Below, piece by piece: positions 40,691 through 49,794 of a stretch of DNA of 64,000 bases. The stretch is from a virus, in IMG/VR virus record IMGVR_UViG_3300028821_000038, positions 62,001 to 126,000 of that record; one strand, 5' to 3'. The notes beneath the pieces were generated by a model, which made no database searches, was not told where the DNA came from, and saw only the letters and a program-made list of their open reading frames with translations. The stretch's first letter is position 1, and the number at the start of each line of letters is the position of its first letter. The position numbers were made by a program, and so were the translations under genes.

Positions 40691-40876
40691 ATGTCTCTTG
40701 GAGATTTGCAAAAAAGAGCGGGTATTGCCCGCCAGCTTGGAAACAATATGCTGGCGGGAGCGAAAAGAGGAATTGGAAATTTTAGAAAAAATATAAAATC
40801 TCCTATCGAAACCCTTAAGAGGGGTTTTGGGTCTCCAAGAAAAAGCGCCCATGGCGAATCGCAGAGAGTAGTATGA
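40691..40876 (+). CDS. Small basic putative virion protein (61 aa)
   Basis: A 61-residue, very basic protein beginning MSLGDLQKRAGIARQLGNNM and ending in an Arg/Ser-rich tail. The first residues resemble those of the next protein (MTLGQLEKNSG), suggesting a shared N-terminal signal, perhaps for incorporation in the particle. It follows the repeat protein by three bases. Role inferred from its neighbours. Confidence 0.52.
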   Translation: MSLGDLQKRAGIARQLGNNMLAGAKRGIGNFRKNIKSPIETLKRGFGSPRKSAHGESQRVV

Positions 40877-40924
40877 GATAGCCAGAAGATTAGGATCAAG
40901 ATTTAAACAGAGGAGATATGGAAA

Positions 40925-41581
40925 ATGACACTAGGACAATTAGAGAAAAATTCAGGATTCATTAAAGATGCTTGGAATGCTAGACCCAAGAAGACTATAC
41001 TTGAGACAATAGTGCCGGAAATACATGGTGACATGAAGAAGTACCGAAAAGCTGCCAAACAATATAACAAGGCACAAACAGGTTATATGAAGGCTGAAGT
41101 AAAATATGCACAAGGTAAAGCCAACAAGAAAATCGTAGGTAAACATGAGTTAGCACGCCGAAAAGCAATATTAAAACAACGCAAAAAAGAACTCAAACAG
41201 CTTAAAAAAATGAAAGGTGAAAGAGCAAAAGCTATCTTCTCGGGCGACTGGAAGCGAACAAAAGAGGATATTGGAAAGGTGACCAGTGCTGGTTCCAAGG
41301 TGCTAAGAAGAGCAGGAGAAGGTATAGGAAAAGGCGTTAAGGATTTCGGAGAAAGCATAGGAAGGGGTTATGCAGGTGCTAAAGGTATGCTTAAGAGACA
41401 AGAAGTTGCCCCACCGCCACCGCCAACTCTCGGCCAGAAGGTGAAGGATTTCTATACAAGAGACTTCAGGGAAGGCGGAGCTAAAGGTTACGCCAAAGGT
41501 GCAGCCAAGGTTCTTGGAACTGGTGCTGGAATGGGCGGTGCAGGATATGGAGCTTACCAGGCAACCCAGCGTCACAGATAA
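40925..41581 (+). CDS. Basic coiled-coil protein with glycine-rich tail, putative virion protein (218 aa)
   Basis: The 218-residue product starts MTLGQLEKNSG and continues with a long, highly basic helical part (ARRKAILKQRKKELKQLKKM). It then has Gly/Lys-rich stretches (GEGIGKGVKDFGESIGRGYA), a proline run (five P near residue 165), and a glycine-zipper end (VLGTGAGMGGAGYGAYQATQ). It likely binds DNA or RNA in the particle. The common N-terminus and tail tie it to 39785 and 40691. A terminator follows. Confidence 0.58.
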   Translation: MTLGQLEKNSGFIKDAWNARPKKTILETIVPEIHGDMKKYRKAAKQYNKAQTGYMKAEVKYAQGKANKKIVGKHELARRKAILKQRKKELKQLKKMKGERAKAIFSGDWKRTKEDIGKVTSAGSKVLRRAGEGIGKGVKDFGESIGRGYAGAKGMLKRQEVAPPPPPTLGQKVKDFYTRDFREGGAKGYAKGAAKVLGTGAGMGGAGYGAYQATQRHR

Positions 41582-41593
41582 GCAAAACAACTC

Positions 41594-41620
41594 AGCGGGG
41601 GCCTCCCGCTAAACTTTTAT
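41594..41620 (+). terminator. Rho-independent terminator
   Basis: AGCGGG pairs with CCCGCT around GGCCT; AAAC and TTTTATT follow. It closes the 39785-41581 unit. Confidence 0.65.
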
Positions 41621-41686
41621 TCCCCTAATATGGTATCTATTTATGGTGTCCAGCCGGCGCACCAAGTTTTAGCCTACATTTTTTGG

Positions 41687-41692
41687 TATTAT
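41687..41692 (+). promoter_or_regulatory. Putative -10 box (TATTAT), shared block with 39084
   Basis: TTTTAGCCTACATT precedes TTTTGGTATTATC, 33 bases before the GTG start at 41726. It is probably the promoter of the fibre gene cluster. Confidence 0.4.
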
Positions 41693-41725
41693 CTGTATAG
41701 TATTTTTTTAGCTTAGGATTTTAAT

Positions 41726-43660
41726 GTGGCTGATGTAAAAAGAAAAAGAGCATTCCCTATAGATGTAGATATGGCGTATTCCAAGTACAGAGAGTTTTGG
41801 GATAAGGACTATAGTGAGATATTTCTGACGATGGCTGGTATTGGTGATGTGTGGGAGTCGCCAAGTGGTAATTTCGAGAATAGTTTCGTGGGTATTTCTA
41901 CAATAGGCGGCATTGAAATTTACAAAGACAAAATCTATATAGTGCAAGGCTATGGTATGCAAACCATAGTGAAGGTCATAAGCCCACAGGGTATTGAAAT
42001 ATACGGTATTGGACCTACAGGAATATTGATGAAGTCCTGTAATAGAGGGCTGCAGGGCAACCTGACTGTGCTAAACGATGATGAATTAATCGTTGGCTAT
42101 ATGTATGTAAATCTAAAGAGGTTGTTTTCAGCGCCATATGGAATAGACCTGGGCAGCCTATATGGCAATAAGTATTGGAAGATAAGCAATTCAAGAGTAA
42201 GCTCTGTCGCCTGGGTTAGTGGTGTTCAGGATTTGGGAGGTTGGTCTATCGCTCTATTCAAGAGGGCTGCTATGGAGGACTGTTTTGATTGCGATATAAA
42301 GAAGAAATTGGCGGCAGAAAACAAAGCTTTTGAATGTGAGCAGATAGACAACTCATTCAATCTTCATGGATTCTCTTTTGCGAAGAAGGCAACTCGTTCC
42401 ATGATAGCCACAGGCGTAAGTATGTCTATATCAAGAATGGGGGGCTTGGAGTTAATGGATGATATCAAGCCACCCAGTGGAGATGGCGTAACCTGTCTGC
42501 AGGCCATAGCTAAGTATCAGAAGGTGTTCAAAAAACAGAAGCCATCTGCCTCCGAAATAGGAAATGTTGGAAACTTGATATCAGAGAAGTGCAGCTCATA
42601 TATGATGCGGTATGTCGTGGAGATATCCAGCTATAGAGAAAGCGTTGACCAGATGTATGAGAATTATGTGGAAAAAAGCATCAGGGGTGATGCTGACGCC
42701 AATGAATGGCTTATACAAAACAGCAGGGATGTAGTGTCGTTGATTGCTCCTGCTCTTAGTGACATAACCGCCACCGCGATAGACAATAACACAATAGACC
42801 TTCTTTTTGAGGATATTGTGTGGTGGGCGCCAATATGGTTTATTGCAAACCCAGACAAGGTGCTGGAAGGCCAGATTGGGGCGGCATACAACACAGCTAG
42901 GCTTATAGATAGAGACAACTTTATAAAGGCACTGAAAAATGCCGCGATGAGTGCTCCTCCGCTCCCTAGTGATTCACCATTCAAGGTGAAGTGGGTACTT
43001 GCGTCTCCTGCTGGTACCAAGCCTGCCAAATTTGTAAAAAACACGGCGACTTTCTATAGTTTTCCAATGGGTATATGCTATTCAGCAGATATTATTGCCC
43101 GAGCAGATAGAGATGCGTTCGATTGGATATGTGAAGTGGAGACCAGGGCTGACGGAATGCTTATATGGGCGTGGAAGAATGTATCGCCACTCAATGAGAA
43201 ATTCGATATGGTTCTAAAGTGTTTCAAGGTTACAAATGATGGCCAATTTACAGAAATTGCCTCTACTCATGTAGGGAGATGGGGAACTCCGCTGTCTGGT
43301 TCCGCAAAGGCTGTAGCTGTATCTCCGGATAACACTTTTTTTGTGGTTAGGGATTACTACCTGAAGAATAGCAAAACCGGGCCGATAGCATTTACCGAGG
43401 TGAAGGTCAATATAAATGCGGATATGACCGAAATACTAAATCTCCCCATAGTGAACCACTACGCCAATATAGATGAGGTCACATTGGACTACATGCAAAC
43501 CAACATACATCACTGGAATGATGGCTTGTTCGAGTCTGACTGGTCTGATTTTGATCTTGACGACAATACGGTTAGAATGATGACTGGGCAGAGTATAGAT
43601 TACCTATCGTTCGTGAAGGGGTACTCTGCTTATAAAGTTGGGGAATTAGGAAGTTGGTGA
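41726..43660 (+). CDS. Unknown virion-type protein (644 aa)
   Basis: The start is GTG 41726 (product begins MADVKRKRAFPID). The 644-residue protein mixes beta-rich ends with a helical middle. The first 130 residues (GGIEIYKDKIYIVQGYGMQT) and last 200 (VAVSPDNTFFVVRDYYLK) look like beta-propeller or fibre-like repeats, while 230-370 is helical. No enzyme motif or membrane segment is seen. It overlaps the fibrinogen-domain gene by one base and opens the fibre cluster, so a baseplate or fibre-connector role is the best guess. Confidence 0.6.
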   Translation: MADVKRKRAFPIDVDMAYSKYREFWDKDYSEIFLTMAGIGDVWESPSGNFENSFVGISTIGGIEIYKDKIYIVQGYGMQTIVKVISPQGIEIYGIGPTGILMKSCNRGLQGNLTVLNDDELIVGYMYVNLKRLFSAPYGIDLGSLYGNKYWKISNSRVSSVAWVSGVQDLGGWSIALFKRAAMEDCFDCDIKKKLAAENKAFECEQIDNSFNLHGFSFAKKATRSMIATGVSMSISRMGGLELMDDIKPPSGDGVTCLQAIAKYQKVFKKQKPSASEIGNVGNLISEKCSSYMMRYVVEISSYRESVDQMYENYVEKSIRGDADANEWLIQNSRDVVSLIAPALSDITATAIDNNTIDLLFEDIVWWAPIWFIANPDKVLEGQIGAAYNTARLIDRDNFIKALKNAAMSAPPLPSDSPFKVKWVLASPAGTKPAKFVKNTATFYSFPMGICYSADIIARADRDAFDWICEVETRADGMLIWAWKNVSPLNEKFDMVLKCFKVTNDGQFTEIASTHVGRWGTPLSGSAKAVAVSPDNTFFVVRDYYLKNSKTGPIAFTEVKVNINADMTEILNLPIVNHYANIDEVTLDYMQTNIHHWNDGLFESDWSDFDLDDNTVRMMTGQSIDYLSFVKGYSAYKVGELGSW

Positions 43661-45582
43661 TGACTAGAAAAGATGCTTTCGCTGTAGGACATTTCGGTTT
43701 CTTTAGGGATGCTGATTTGACAATGAAATTGTCCGATGAAAACCTGTATGACCAGATAGGTGCAAATGGGTGGATAGAGTTATGGTTTGGCGGCAGTGAT
43801 TTATGGCTCCCGGATTCTGGAACATATGCGGTGCATGTAACCACTCCAACTACATTTTTTTGGGATATAGTGGACGAGAATGGCAAAAGGACCAAGACTG
43901 GCTTTAGTGCCATACAGGTGCCATACAATATCAATATGGAGTCTCACTATGGCGATATCATTCCAGAGAATCCCGATGAAGTGTTCGACTATACCATAAG
44001 TAATCCTGCTCAAGATGTCGTTCCTCTTATATGCTCTAACTTATGGTTCTACACGAACTATTTTTCAGACCAATACTATAGATATAACCTGCTTGTGCTT
44101 AATGTGAATCAGCCGCCGTGGCCGAATGAGATAGATGTAGATATTCGTCCTATGAATGACAACCTAAAGCTCTATCCTGGAGAGTATATTGTTGGATATA
44201 GGCCTAAGATAGAGTATATGAACCAGTTAGCGGTGGTAAAGACAATAAAATCTGGGGATGATGGGAAAATATTGTTCCGACTGAAGGTTGATTTGAATTT
44301 TTTATCAGAAAACCCGACTGCAAAGAGATATTTGCGTGTTTTTACCCCTTCATGGGATAAAGTTGAGGTACTTTTGTTCCCTAGAAGCCCCAATGATATC
44401 CTGTGGCACAAAAACAGGAGGTTTGTGAATGAGTATTTCAGGTATATTTTATATAACGGAATCATGCAGTATTTGCCGCCAAATAACCTCCTAGATAGGG
44501 CAGAAGAGGTATATCGAGAGTTTATGGAGGCCAGTAATTATATTTTGAAGCTGGATTCATCGAATATGAGGCTCGTTGCCAGAGATATAGACCGGATTTT
44601 AGTAGGAGAGAAGATAAAATTGGTCGGATATAGTGCCCTAATAGCTCCATACTTCTTAAAATGGGTGAATCAGCACTTGGTTGACAAAGTATATTACGAC
44701 CAGTGGGATATTTTATACCACATTGTGCTCACTACGCAATACTACAAGGGTTTTGATAGGTTAGATGACTATATGGGCAATATGGTGGGCAATATAGATA
44801 AAAATACCGGTCTTCCTGCTGTGTGGGATGGCGACATAGAGATTGTTGATGGCCAATATGTAATCGCCAATGGCGGGGAGATACAGAAGATTCCAGAATG
44901 GGCTATAGAAGAGCCCATCAAGATAGTCACTAAAGATGGGGTGAAGCAGTATGAGGATGGATATGTTCCGACTAGCGCCAAAGAATATCTCAATCCGAAG
45001 CCTGGATACCTATATGAAGGTGATACTGGCAGTGGCATATACAAGATAATGGTCGCTGAAAGACCTGTAGATGTTTTTTGCGATATGGAGAGTGATGGCG
45101 GGGGCTGGATGTATCTTATTGTCAGCCATGCGACAGAAATCGACTATATCAAGCAGCTTGGTGATACATATTCGATAGAGCAAACTCTGTATAGAAGCGA
45201 GGATTATGGTGTAGGGTGGGGCGATAATACCGGTAATTGGTATGGGATTCAGTTCTACAATATGCCTTTTACCGAGATATCGGTCTATCTTAGCGGTGAA
45301 TATGACAATCCCGAGGAGGGCACAGGGTATCTGGAGATGATTACCGGTGCATCCGGTGTGGTTGTATCTTTCAAGGATGAAAATACCGATGCCGAGTCGG
45401 GACAGACCCTTATAGTGGATGGTACTGAGATTTTTCGCAACCAAAAAGAAAATCTAGTAAAATACAAGGTAGTTTCACACCAGAACAATACTGGGGGAGT
45501 GAACAATCTGGTGGTTAGGATGAGGGGCGATGAGGATGTCCCATATACAAAAAGATATATCTATATGTTGGCAGTGAGATAA
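43660..45582 (+). CDS. Tail fibre or adhesin with fibrinogen-like C-terminal domain (640 aa)
   Basis: ATG 43660 shares a base with the upstream TGA. The N-terminus (HFGFFRDADLTMKL, then WIELWFGG) is the module shared with 53132, 55088, 56088, 56782 and 58592. The C-terminal part from about residue 445 has EGDTGSGIYKIMV, VDVFCDMESDGGGWMYL and later WGDNTGNWYG, matching the start of fibrinogen-related domains (CDM..DGGGW). These domains bind acetylated sugars and other surface ligands in lectins. A receptor-binding role is therefore likely. The middle (residues 200-440) is helical and unassigned. Confidence 0.7.
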   Translation: MTRKDAFAVGHFGFFRDADLTMKLSDENLYDQIGANGWIELWFGGSDLWLPDSGTYAVHVTTPTTFFWDIVDENGKRTKTGFSAIQVPYNINMESHYGDIIPENPDEVFDYTISNPAQDVVPLICSNLWFYTNYFSDQYYRYNLLVLNVNQPPWPNEIDVDIRPMNDNLKLYPGEYIVGYRPKIEYMNQLAVVKTIKSGDDGKILFRLKVDLNFLSENPTAKRYLRVFTPSWDKVEVLLFPRSPNDILWHKNRRFVNEYFRYILYNGIMQYLPPNNLLDRAEEVYREFMEASNYILKLDSSNMRLVARDIDRILVGEKIKLVGYSALIAPYFLKWVNQHLVDKVYYDQWDILYHIVLTTQYYKGFDRLDDYMGNMVGNIDKNTGLPAVWDGDIEIVDGQYVIANGGEIQKIPEWAIEEPIKIVTKDGVKQYEDGYVPTSAKEYLNPKPGYLYEGDTGSGIYKIMVAERPVDVFCDMESDGGGWMYLIVSHATEIDYIKQLGDTYSIEQTLYRSEDYGVGWGDNTGNWYGIQFYNMPFTEISVYLSGEYDNPEEGTGYLEMITGASGVVVSFKDENTDAESGQTLIVDGTEIFRNQKENLVKYKVVSHQNNTGGVNNLVVRMRGDEDVPYTKRYIYMLAVR

Positions 45583-45592
45583 AGGAGAAACA

Positions 45593-46189
45593 ATGGCAAG
45601 CAAACCTGGAATCTACTTGAGAGGCGGCGCAAAAGATGATTTTAACGATCCGGGGCATGAAATTGGGGATAGAGAACTGGTGATTGCGACGGATACTATG
45701 GAGCTTGGCACCAGTAATGGCTTTTTTATTCCTGGTGGCAAAGTGAGGAATGTCTATTTCGCACAAACTCCCGCAGAGAGACAAGAGATCACATCGTCTG
45801 AGCCGGTGGTAATAGACGGTCTTAGTCTAAATATAACTCCAGAGTTTCAGAATAGCAGCTTTATTGTGACCGCGACAGTGCTGGGAACTTTTACATATAC
45901 GTCATCTTTGCTTGTGTATCTAAATGGCGCCAATATAGCATCCCACGATTCAAACAATGTGTATCAGGGGAGTCTTGTAACCACATATCACGGCAACAAC
46001 ACCACCAACAATATGTATTCATACAATTTGCAAGCTATGATATCCCCTCAAACTACACAACCAATCACAATCGATATAAGAGCACTAAGTCATTGGGGTA
46101 CTTCAACATATACGACATATATAAACGATAGGGCCGGAAACGATATGAGGTGTGTGTCTTCTATGGTTGTTTACGAGGTGCTGTCATGA
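45593..46189 (+). CDS. Putative tail fibre tip protein (198 aa)
   Basis: The 198-residue product starts after AAAGGAGA. Its first 45 residues (GIYLRGGAKDDFNDPGHEIG, then ELVIATDTMELG) match the repeated N-terminal motif of many phage fibre proteins (R-G....GE..v.TDT..l). The rest is a Ser/Thr/Asn-rich beta domain (SSFIVTATVLGTFTYTSSLL) of the type that forms trimeric knobs. It overlaps the LamG protein gene by ATGA, so the two are made together and may associate. Confidence 0.62.
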   Translation: MASKPGIYLRGGAKDDFNDPGHEIGDRELVIATDTMELGTSNGFFIPGGKVRNVYFAQTPAERQEITSSEPVVIDGLSLNITPEFQNSSFIVTATVLGTFTYTSSLLVYLNGANIASHDSNNVYQGSLVTTYHGNNTTNNMYSYNLQAMISPQTTQPITIDIRALSHWGTSTYTTYINDRAGNDMRCVSSMVVYEVLS

Positions 46190-49122
46190 AGCTGACCGAA
46201 ATACTGAAGGATATGTTTAAATCAGATGGAGGAGAAGTCTGGGTTGGTGGTGTGCGAATAGATGGTTTAGTGCTGGACAATACAAAAGACCCTGTTGTTA
46301 TTGCGCCTGTTTCTTCTTATGTTAATCAGATGGGACTTACAATAAAACCGTCCATTAGCTCTGGATATCCAGGTGATATAATCAAGCTATATGCCTCCAG
46401 TGATGTTGATTTCGATACTTATGAGTGGTCTATAGAGTCCGGGGATGCAAGATTTGTAGATGACATCAATATTGGCGAGGTTGTTGGGATAATTTCAGAT
46501 GTTGTAAACAGTGTATCTGTGTCTCTGCGCGCTCAAAAAGATGATGTGGTAGACGAGGTTAATTGTATTGTGGATTATGTTACCGGTTTTTTTAGCGAAA
46601 ACACAGCAATTGTCGGGCCGTCCTTGATAGACTATACAGATCCGGTAAGGTATGAAATATCAAGCACAGTGGAGCCAGACAGTGTGTCTTGGGAAATTAT
46701 AGGAGGTGGTACAATAGATGTCGATACCGATCCAAAGATTGCTTTTGTGACCGCAGATGACTCTGGAGATGATATTCTCCTAAAAGCCACTCTATCTAAA
46801 GCATATTACAACGATATTGCCGTAAGTAAGGGTGTGAGTGTGGATAAATGTGGGCTTGCATCTGGGACTGTAGAGCGTCCTGCTATCTTGTATCCAGAAG
46901 ACTGGTCGTATGAAAAACAGTCTAAAATACGGATAAGTCCGTTTCATGGAGTCAGTGCACCGGGCGGCACCAACTTTCAAATTACCCCAGTAGAAGTAAA
47001 TGACTGGCTTAATCCAATATATGATGAAACGCTAGATTTTACTAAAGAAATACCAATCTCTATGGAATGGTTCGTTGAGGATTACTCGAATTACTATGTA
47101 AGAGTTCAATATATTGATGACCAGGGGAAAAGATCTGAATGGAGTGATCCTGTAGTTATTTTTGTAAATACTTGGAGTTGTACTGCTACGGTTCATATAC
47201 CAGATATATTCAACGATGGAAGTTGTATCTTATCATACACCTTAATGCATGATGCACATGACACCGGAAATAAATATCATGGATATTGGTATGGTGGTGA
47301 GAAGTATGAAAACTCTCCTCTTATTTATGGCGCCAGATTCGATACCGGAAACTATATTTTATCAGACTATGATTTTTCGGGGAACTATACTGTGTCTTTT
47401 TATGTGAAGTTATACAGTTTCAACGATCAATGGGTGACATTATTTAGAAACGATAATCATCAAGCTGCACTAAAGAATGGTAATTGGGCGCTATGGTGTC
47501 ATGATGGAAGCCCTTCTGATACTGTTGATTCCGGAGTGTCTGCCGAATTAAATAGGTGGTATCATGTTGTCTATTCTGTTTGGGGTAATGTAGTCAAAAT
47601 ATATATTGACGGAGAGTTGGTTTTGGATGAGACAACTAATAATTTCTCCGATAAAGCCACTGGAGATCTAATTTTAGGATATTGGGATAATGGCTCTCCA
47701 ACTCAAAATCTTAATGGTGTAATGAATAATTTCAGGGTATTCAGGAAGCAATTATCCGATGATGAGATAGTTAAATTGTCAAATGAAACATTTCCCCTAG
47801 TTGCGGACAGGGCGGATTTGTTTTTGGATGATTCCGCCGTAGTATTGCTGGGATTTGATGGGAACTTGAATGATGCAACCGGTATCTATAATGGGGTGTG
47901 GAATGGAACCGGAAGTTATGATTATGGGAAGATTGTATCTGGCGCTAATTTCGACGGAAGTAATTCTATAGATATAAGTGTAAATATGGATATTACTGCT
48001 AAGACGATTACTTTTTTTATGAAAAAGACCTCATCTGGAGATGCCATAATATTATGTTCCGATTCCAGTGAGGAGTATATTATAGTTACTGGTGATAGCA
48101 ATAATTACGGCAGTGTTCCCAAGTCATCTATTGCATATGTTACAGAAAACTCATCCTCAAAAGCCTTCTACTGTTCATACACAAGGGATTCTGGCAAATT
48201 TATATTTGTAGCATTTGTGATATCTGATAACACAGATGAATGCGAATTGTATTTTGATGGGATTAAGCAGAGCGCCACAAATAATATAGCCAATCTGCAA
48301 CAGGTAGAGTTTGTAAAAATAGGGGCCAACCAAGACAATTCATATAAATTTCAAGGTGTTTTAGATCAGCTAAGAATTTTTAACAGGGCACTTACAAATG
48401 AGGAAATTCAGTGTTTGTATTACGAGAAACCAGGACTTGAATTTGCACAAAACCCTGATCCGTTCTATGATAATTCAGGGGTTGTGCTATATATGTTTGA
48501 GGATAATGCCAATGATGAGTTTGGGCTACATGATGGGGTGTGGTCAGGAACTGAGCAGTATGAAGATGGGGTGGTAGCAGATGGGAGAGCGGCGTATTTT
48601 GATGGTGGTAGTGCTATCGGTATAGGAAATTCAGAGGAGCTGATACCTGGAGGCACATCATTTACTATATCTTTTTGGGTAAAAATAAATAGTCTCAATG
48701 GTAACGATGATAGGATAATTGGTACAGAGTATTATAACGGCGGTTTTACGGTTAGTAGTGGATACGATGGTGATAATTTTACATTTTCCATTGATTCGGA
48801 TGGGACCTGGGTGCACACTACATTCGGAACAGATTTTATCTCTAGCAATTTTGTAAATGCCGTTGCAATATATGATTCAACTACTGAAACTCTAAAAACA
48901 TATGTAAATGGGGTAGAGATAGCATCAAATTCTGTTTCTAATGCATGGCACTATTCCAGAAGCGATGGTTGTTTTTATATTGGGGGAGATGCAAAAAATA
49001 ACTCTTCATGTACAGATCCTGAGAATACTATTAGCGGCTATGTGGATAATTTCAGGATACTGAATAGAGCCTTGAGCGATGAAGAAGTTCTTGAGATATA
49101 CAACAATGAAAAACCTCAGTAA
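46186..49122 (+). CDS. Large adhesin with three LamG-like domains (978 aa)
   Basis: The start is ATG 46186, overlapping the upstream TGA. The 978-residue protein has an N-terminal part with Ig-like strands (to about 330). Three concanavalin/LamG-like domains follow at about 338-535, 548-748 and 761-975. Each has a LxFDGNxND...GxWNGTxxYxxG start, a NRWYHVVYSVWGNVVKIYID-type middle and a FRVFRKQLSDDEIVKL-type end. LamG domains bind carbohydrates and other surface molecules. Triple repetition is typical of phage or bacterial surface adhesins. It ends the first fibre cluster. Signal peptide absent, so it is probably particle-borne. Confidence 0.75.
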   Translation: MKLTEILKDMFKSDGGEVWVGGVRIDGLVLDNTKDPVVIAPVSSYVNQMGLTIKPSISSGYPGDIIKLYASSDVDFDTYEWSIESGDARFVDDINIGEVVGIISDVVNSVSVSLRAQKDDVVDEVNCIVDYVTGFFSENTAIVGPSLIDYTDPVRYEISSTVEPDSVSWEIIGGGTIDVDTDPKIAFVTADDSGDDILLKATLSKAYYNDIAVSKGVSVDKCGLASGTVERPAILYPEDWSYEKQSKIRISPFHGVSAPGGTNFQITPVEVNDWLNPIYDETLDFTKEIPISMEWFVEDYSNYYVRVQYIDDQGKRSEWSDPVVIFVNTWSCTATVHIPDIFNDGSCILSYTLMHDAHDTGNKYHGYWYGGEKYENSPLIYGARFDTGNYILSDYDFSGNYTVSFYVKLYSFNDQWVTLFRNDNHQAALKNGNWALWCHDGSPSDTVDSGVSAELNRWYHVVYSVWGNVVKIYIDGELVLDETTNNFSDKATGDLILGYWDNGSPTQNLNGVMNNFRVFRKQLSDDEIVKLSNETFPLVADRADLFLDDSAVVLLGFDGNLNDATGIYNGVWNGTGSYDYGKIVSGANFDGSNSIDISVNMDITAKTITFFMKKTSSGDAIILCSDSSEEYIIVTGDSNNYGSVPKSSIAYVTENSSSKAFYCSYTRDSGKFIFVAFVISDNTDECELYFDGIKQSATNNIANLQQVEFVKIGANQDNSYKFQGVLDQLRIFNRALTNEEIQCLYYEKPGLEFAQNPDPFYDNSGVVLYMFEDNANDEFGLHDGVWSGTEQYEDGVVADGRAAYFDGGSAIGIGNSEELIPGGTSFTISFWVKINSLNGNDDRIIGTEYYNGGFTVSSGYDGDNFTFSIDSDGTWVHTTFGTDFISSNFVNAVAIYDSTTETLKTYVNGVEIASNSVSNAWHYSRSDGCFYIGGDAKNNSSCTDPENTISGYVDNFRILNRALSDEEVLEIYNNEKPQ

Positions 49123-49171
49123 GGTTCAGTATTTCGATACAATATGGTATTAATTTTCTGAAAGGCTGCTT

Positions 49172-49447
49172 ATGGATTATGAGAAGTTGTATATGGCGAT
49201 ATTGGCGCTTGTAATCATTATTGCCACTTTTTATCTTGGAGATAGGCTTTTGACTAGTACTATCCCCCTGGAAAACAGAGATATTCTAAATGTTGCTCTG
49301 GGTATGATTCTTGGTTTAAGTGGAACTGTTGTTGGATACTACTTTGGAAGTTCTAAAAGCAGTAGCGACAAACAGAAGATAATCAAATATAAAGAAGAGA
49401 TAAAAAAACCTAAAAAGATGGAAAAAACAGATGCCAGCGAAACTTGA
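49172..49447 (+). CDS. Two-helix membrane protein, holin candidate (91 aa)
   Basis: The 91-residue protein has two membrane segments (LYMAILALVIIIATFYLG and LNVALGMILGLSGTVVGYYFG) and a Lys-rich cytoplasmic tail. Small size, two helices and a basic tail suit a holin, which makes the membrane lesion that starts lysis. The spanin-like genes 1.5-2 kb downstream support a lysis region. GYYFGSS after the second helix occurs in other small phage membrane proteins. The assignment is tentative; it could also be a membrane anchor of another kind. Confidence 0.5.
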   Translation: MDYEKLYMAILALVIIIATFYLGDRLLTSTIPLENRDILNVALGMILGLSGTVVGYYFGSSKSSSDKQKIIKYKEEIKKPKKMEKTDASET

Positions 49448-49790
49448 AAGGAAGAGTGAATCTTCAGCATGGGCTATATGTAGGTCTTCACTGGGGCTTA
49501 CAAAGACAGCTTTGGCGCCCGGTGGTCCTATATACAACAACCTTCAAAGGAAGGCTGCAGCAATAGAATGGCAGCACTGGCCATCCCCAAGGGATACTTT
49601 TATTAATGATGATAATGTGCATAGCATGTTTCAGGCCGAGAAGGTGTTTAGTGCAAGGGAAGCAAAGCTAAAAAGAATAAGGGCTGATTTGGCCAGACTG
49701 AATCTTAGAACCCATCCTGGTGCAAAAAAGAAGGTTGCATCAGGGTTGGGCAGTATGTTCACAAAAGCAATGAAGATGTTTACAAGGTAG
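49431..49790 (+). CDS. Basic unknown protein (119 aa)
   Basis: The 119-residue product overlaps the end of the membrane-protein gene. It has a SESSAWAICRSSLGLTK segment near the start, a Trp/Pro-rich middle and a very basic helical end (AKLKRIRADLARLNLRTHPG). The composition suggests nucleic-acid binding or a particle protein. No family is recognised with confidence. Confidence 0.55.
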   Translation: MPAKLERKSESSAWAICRSSLGLTKTALAPGGPIYNNLQRKAAAIEWQHWPSPRDTFINDDNVHSMFQAEKVFSAREAKLKRIRADLARLNLRTHPGAKKKVASGLGSMFTKAMKMFTR

Positions 49791-49794
49791 GGTT

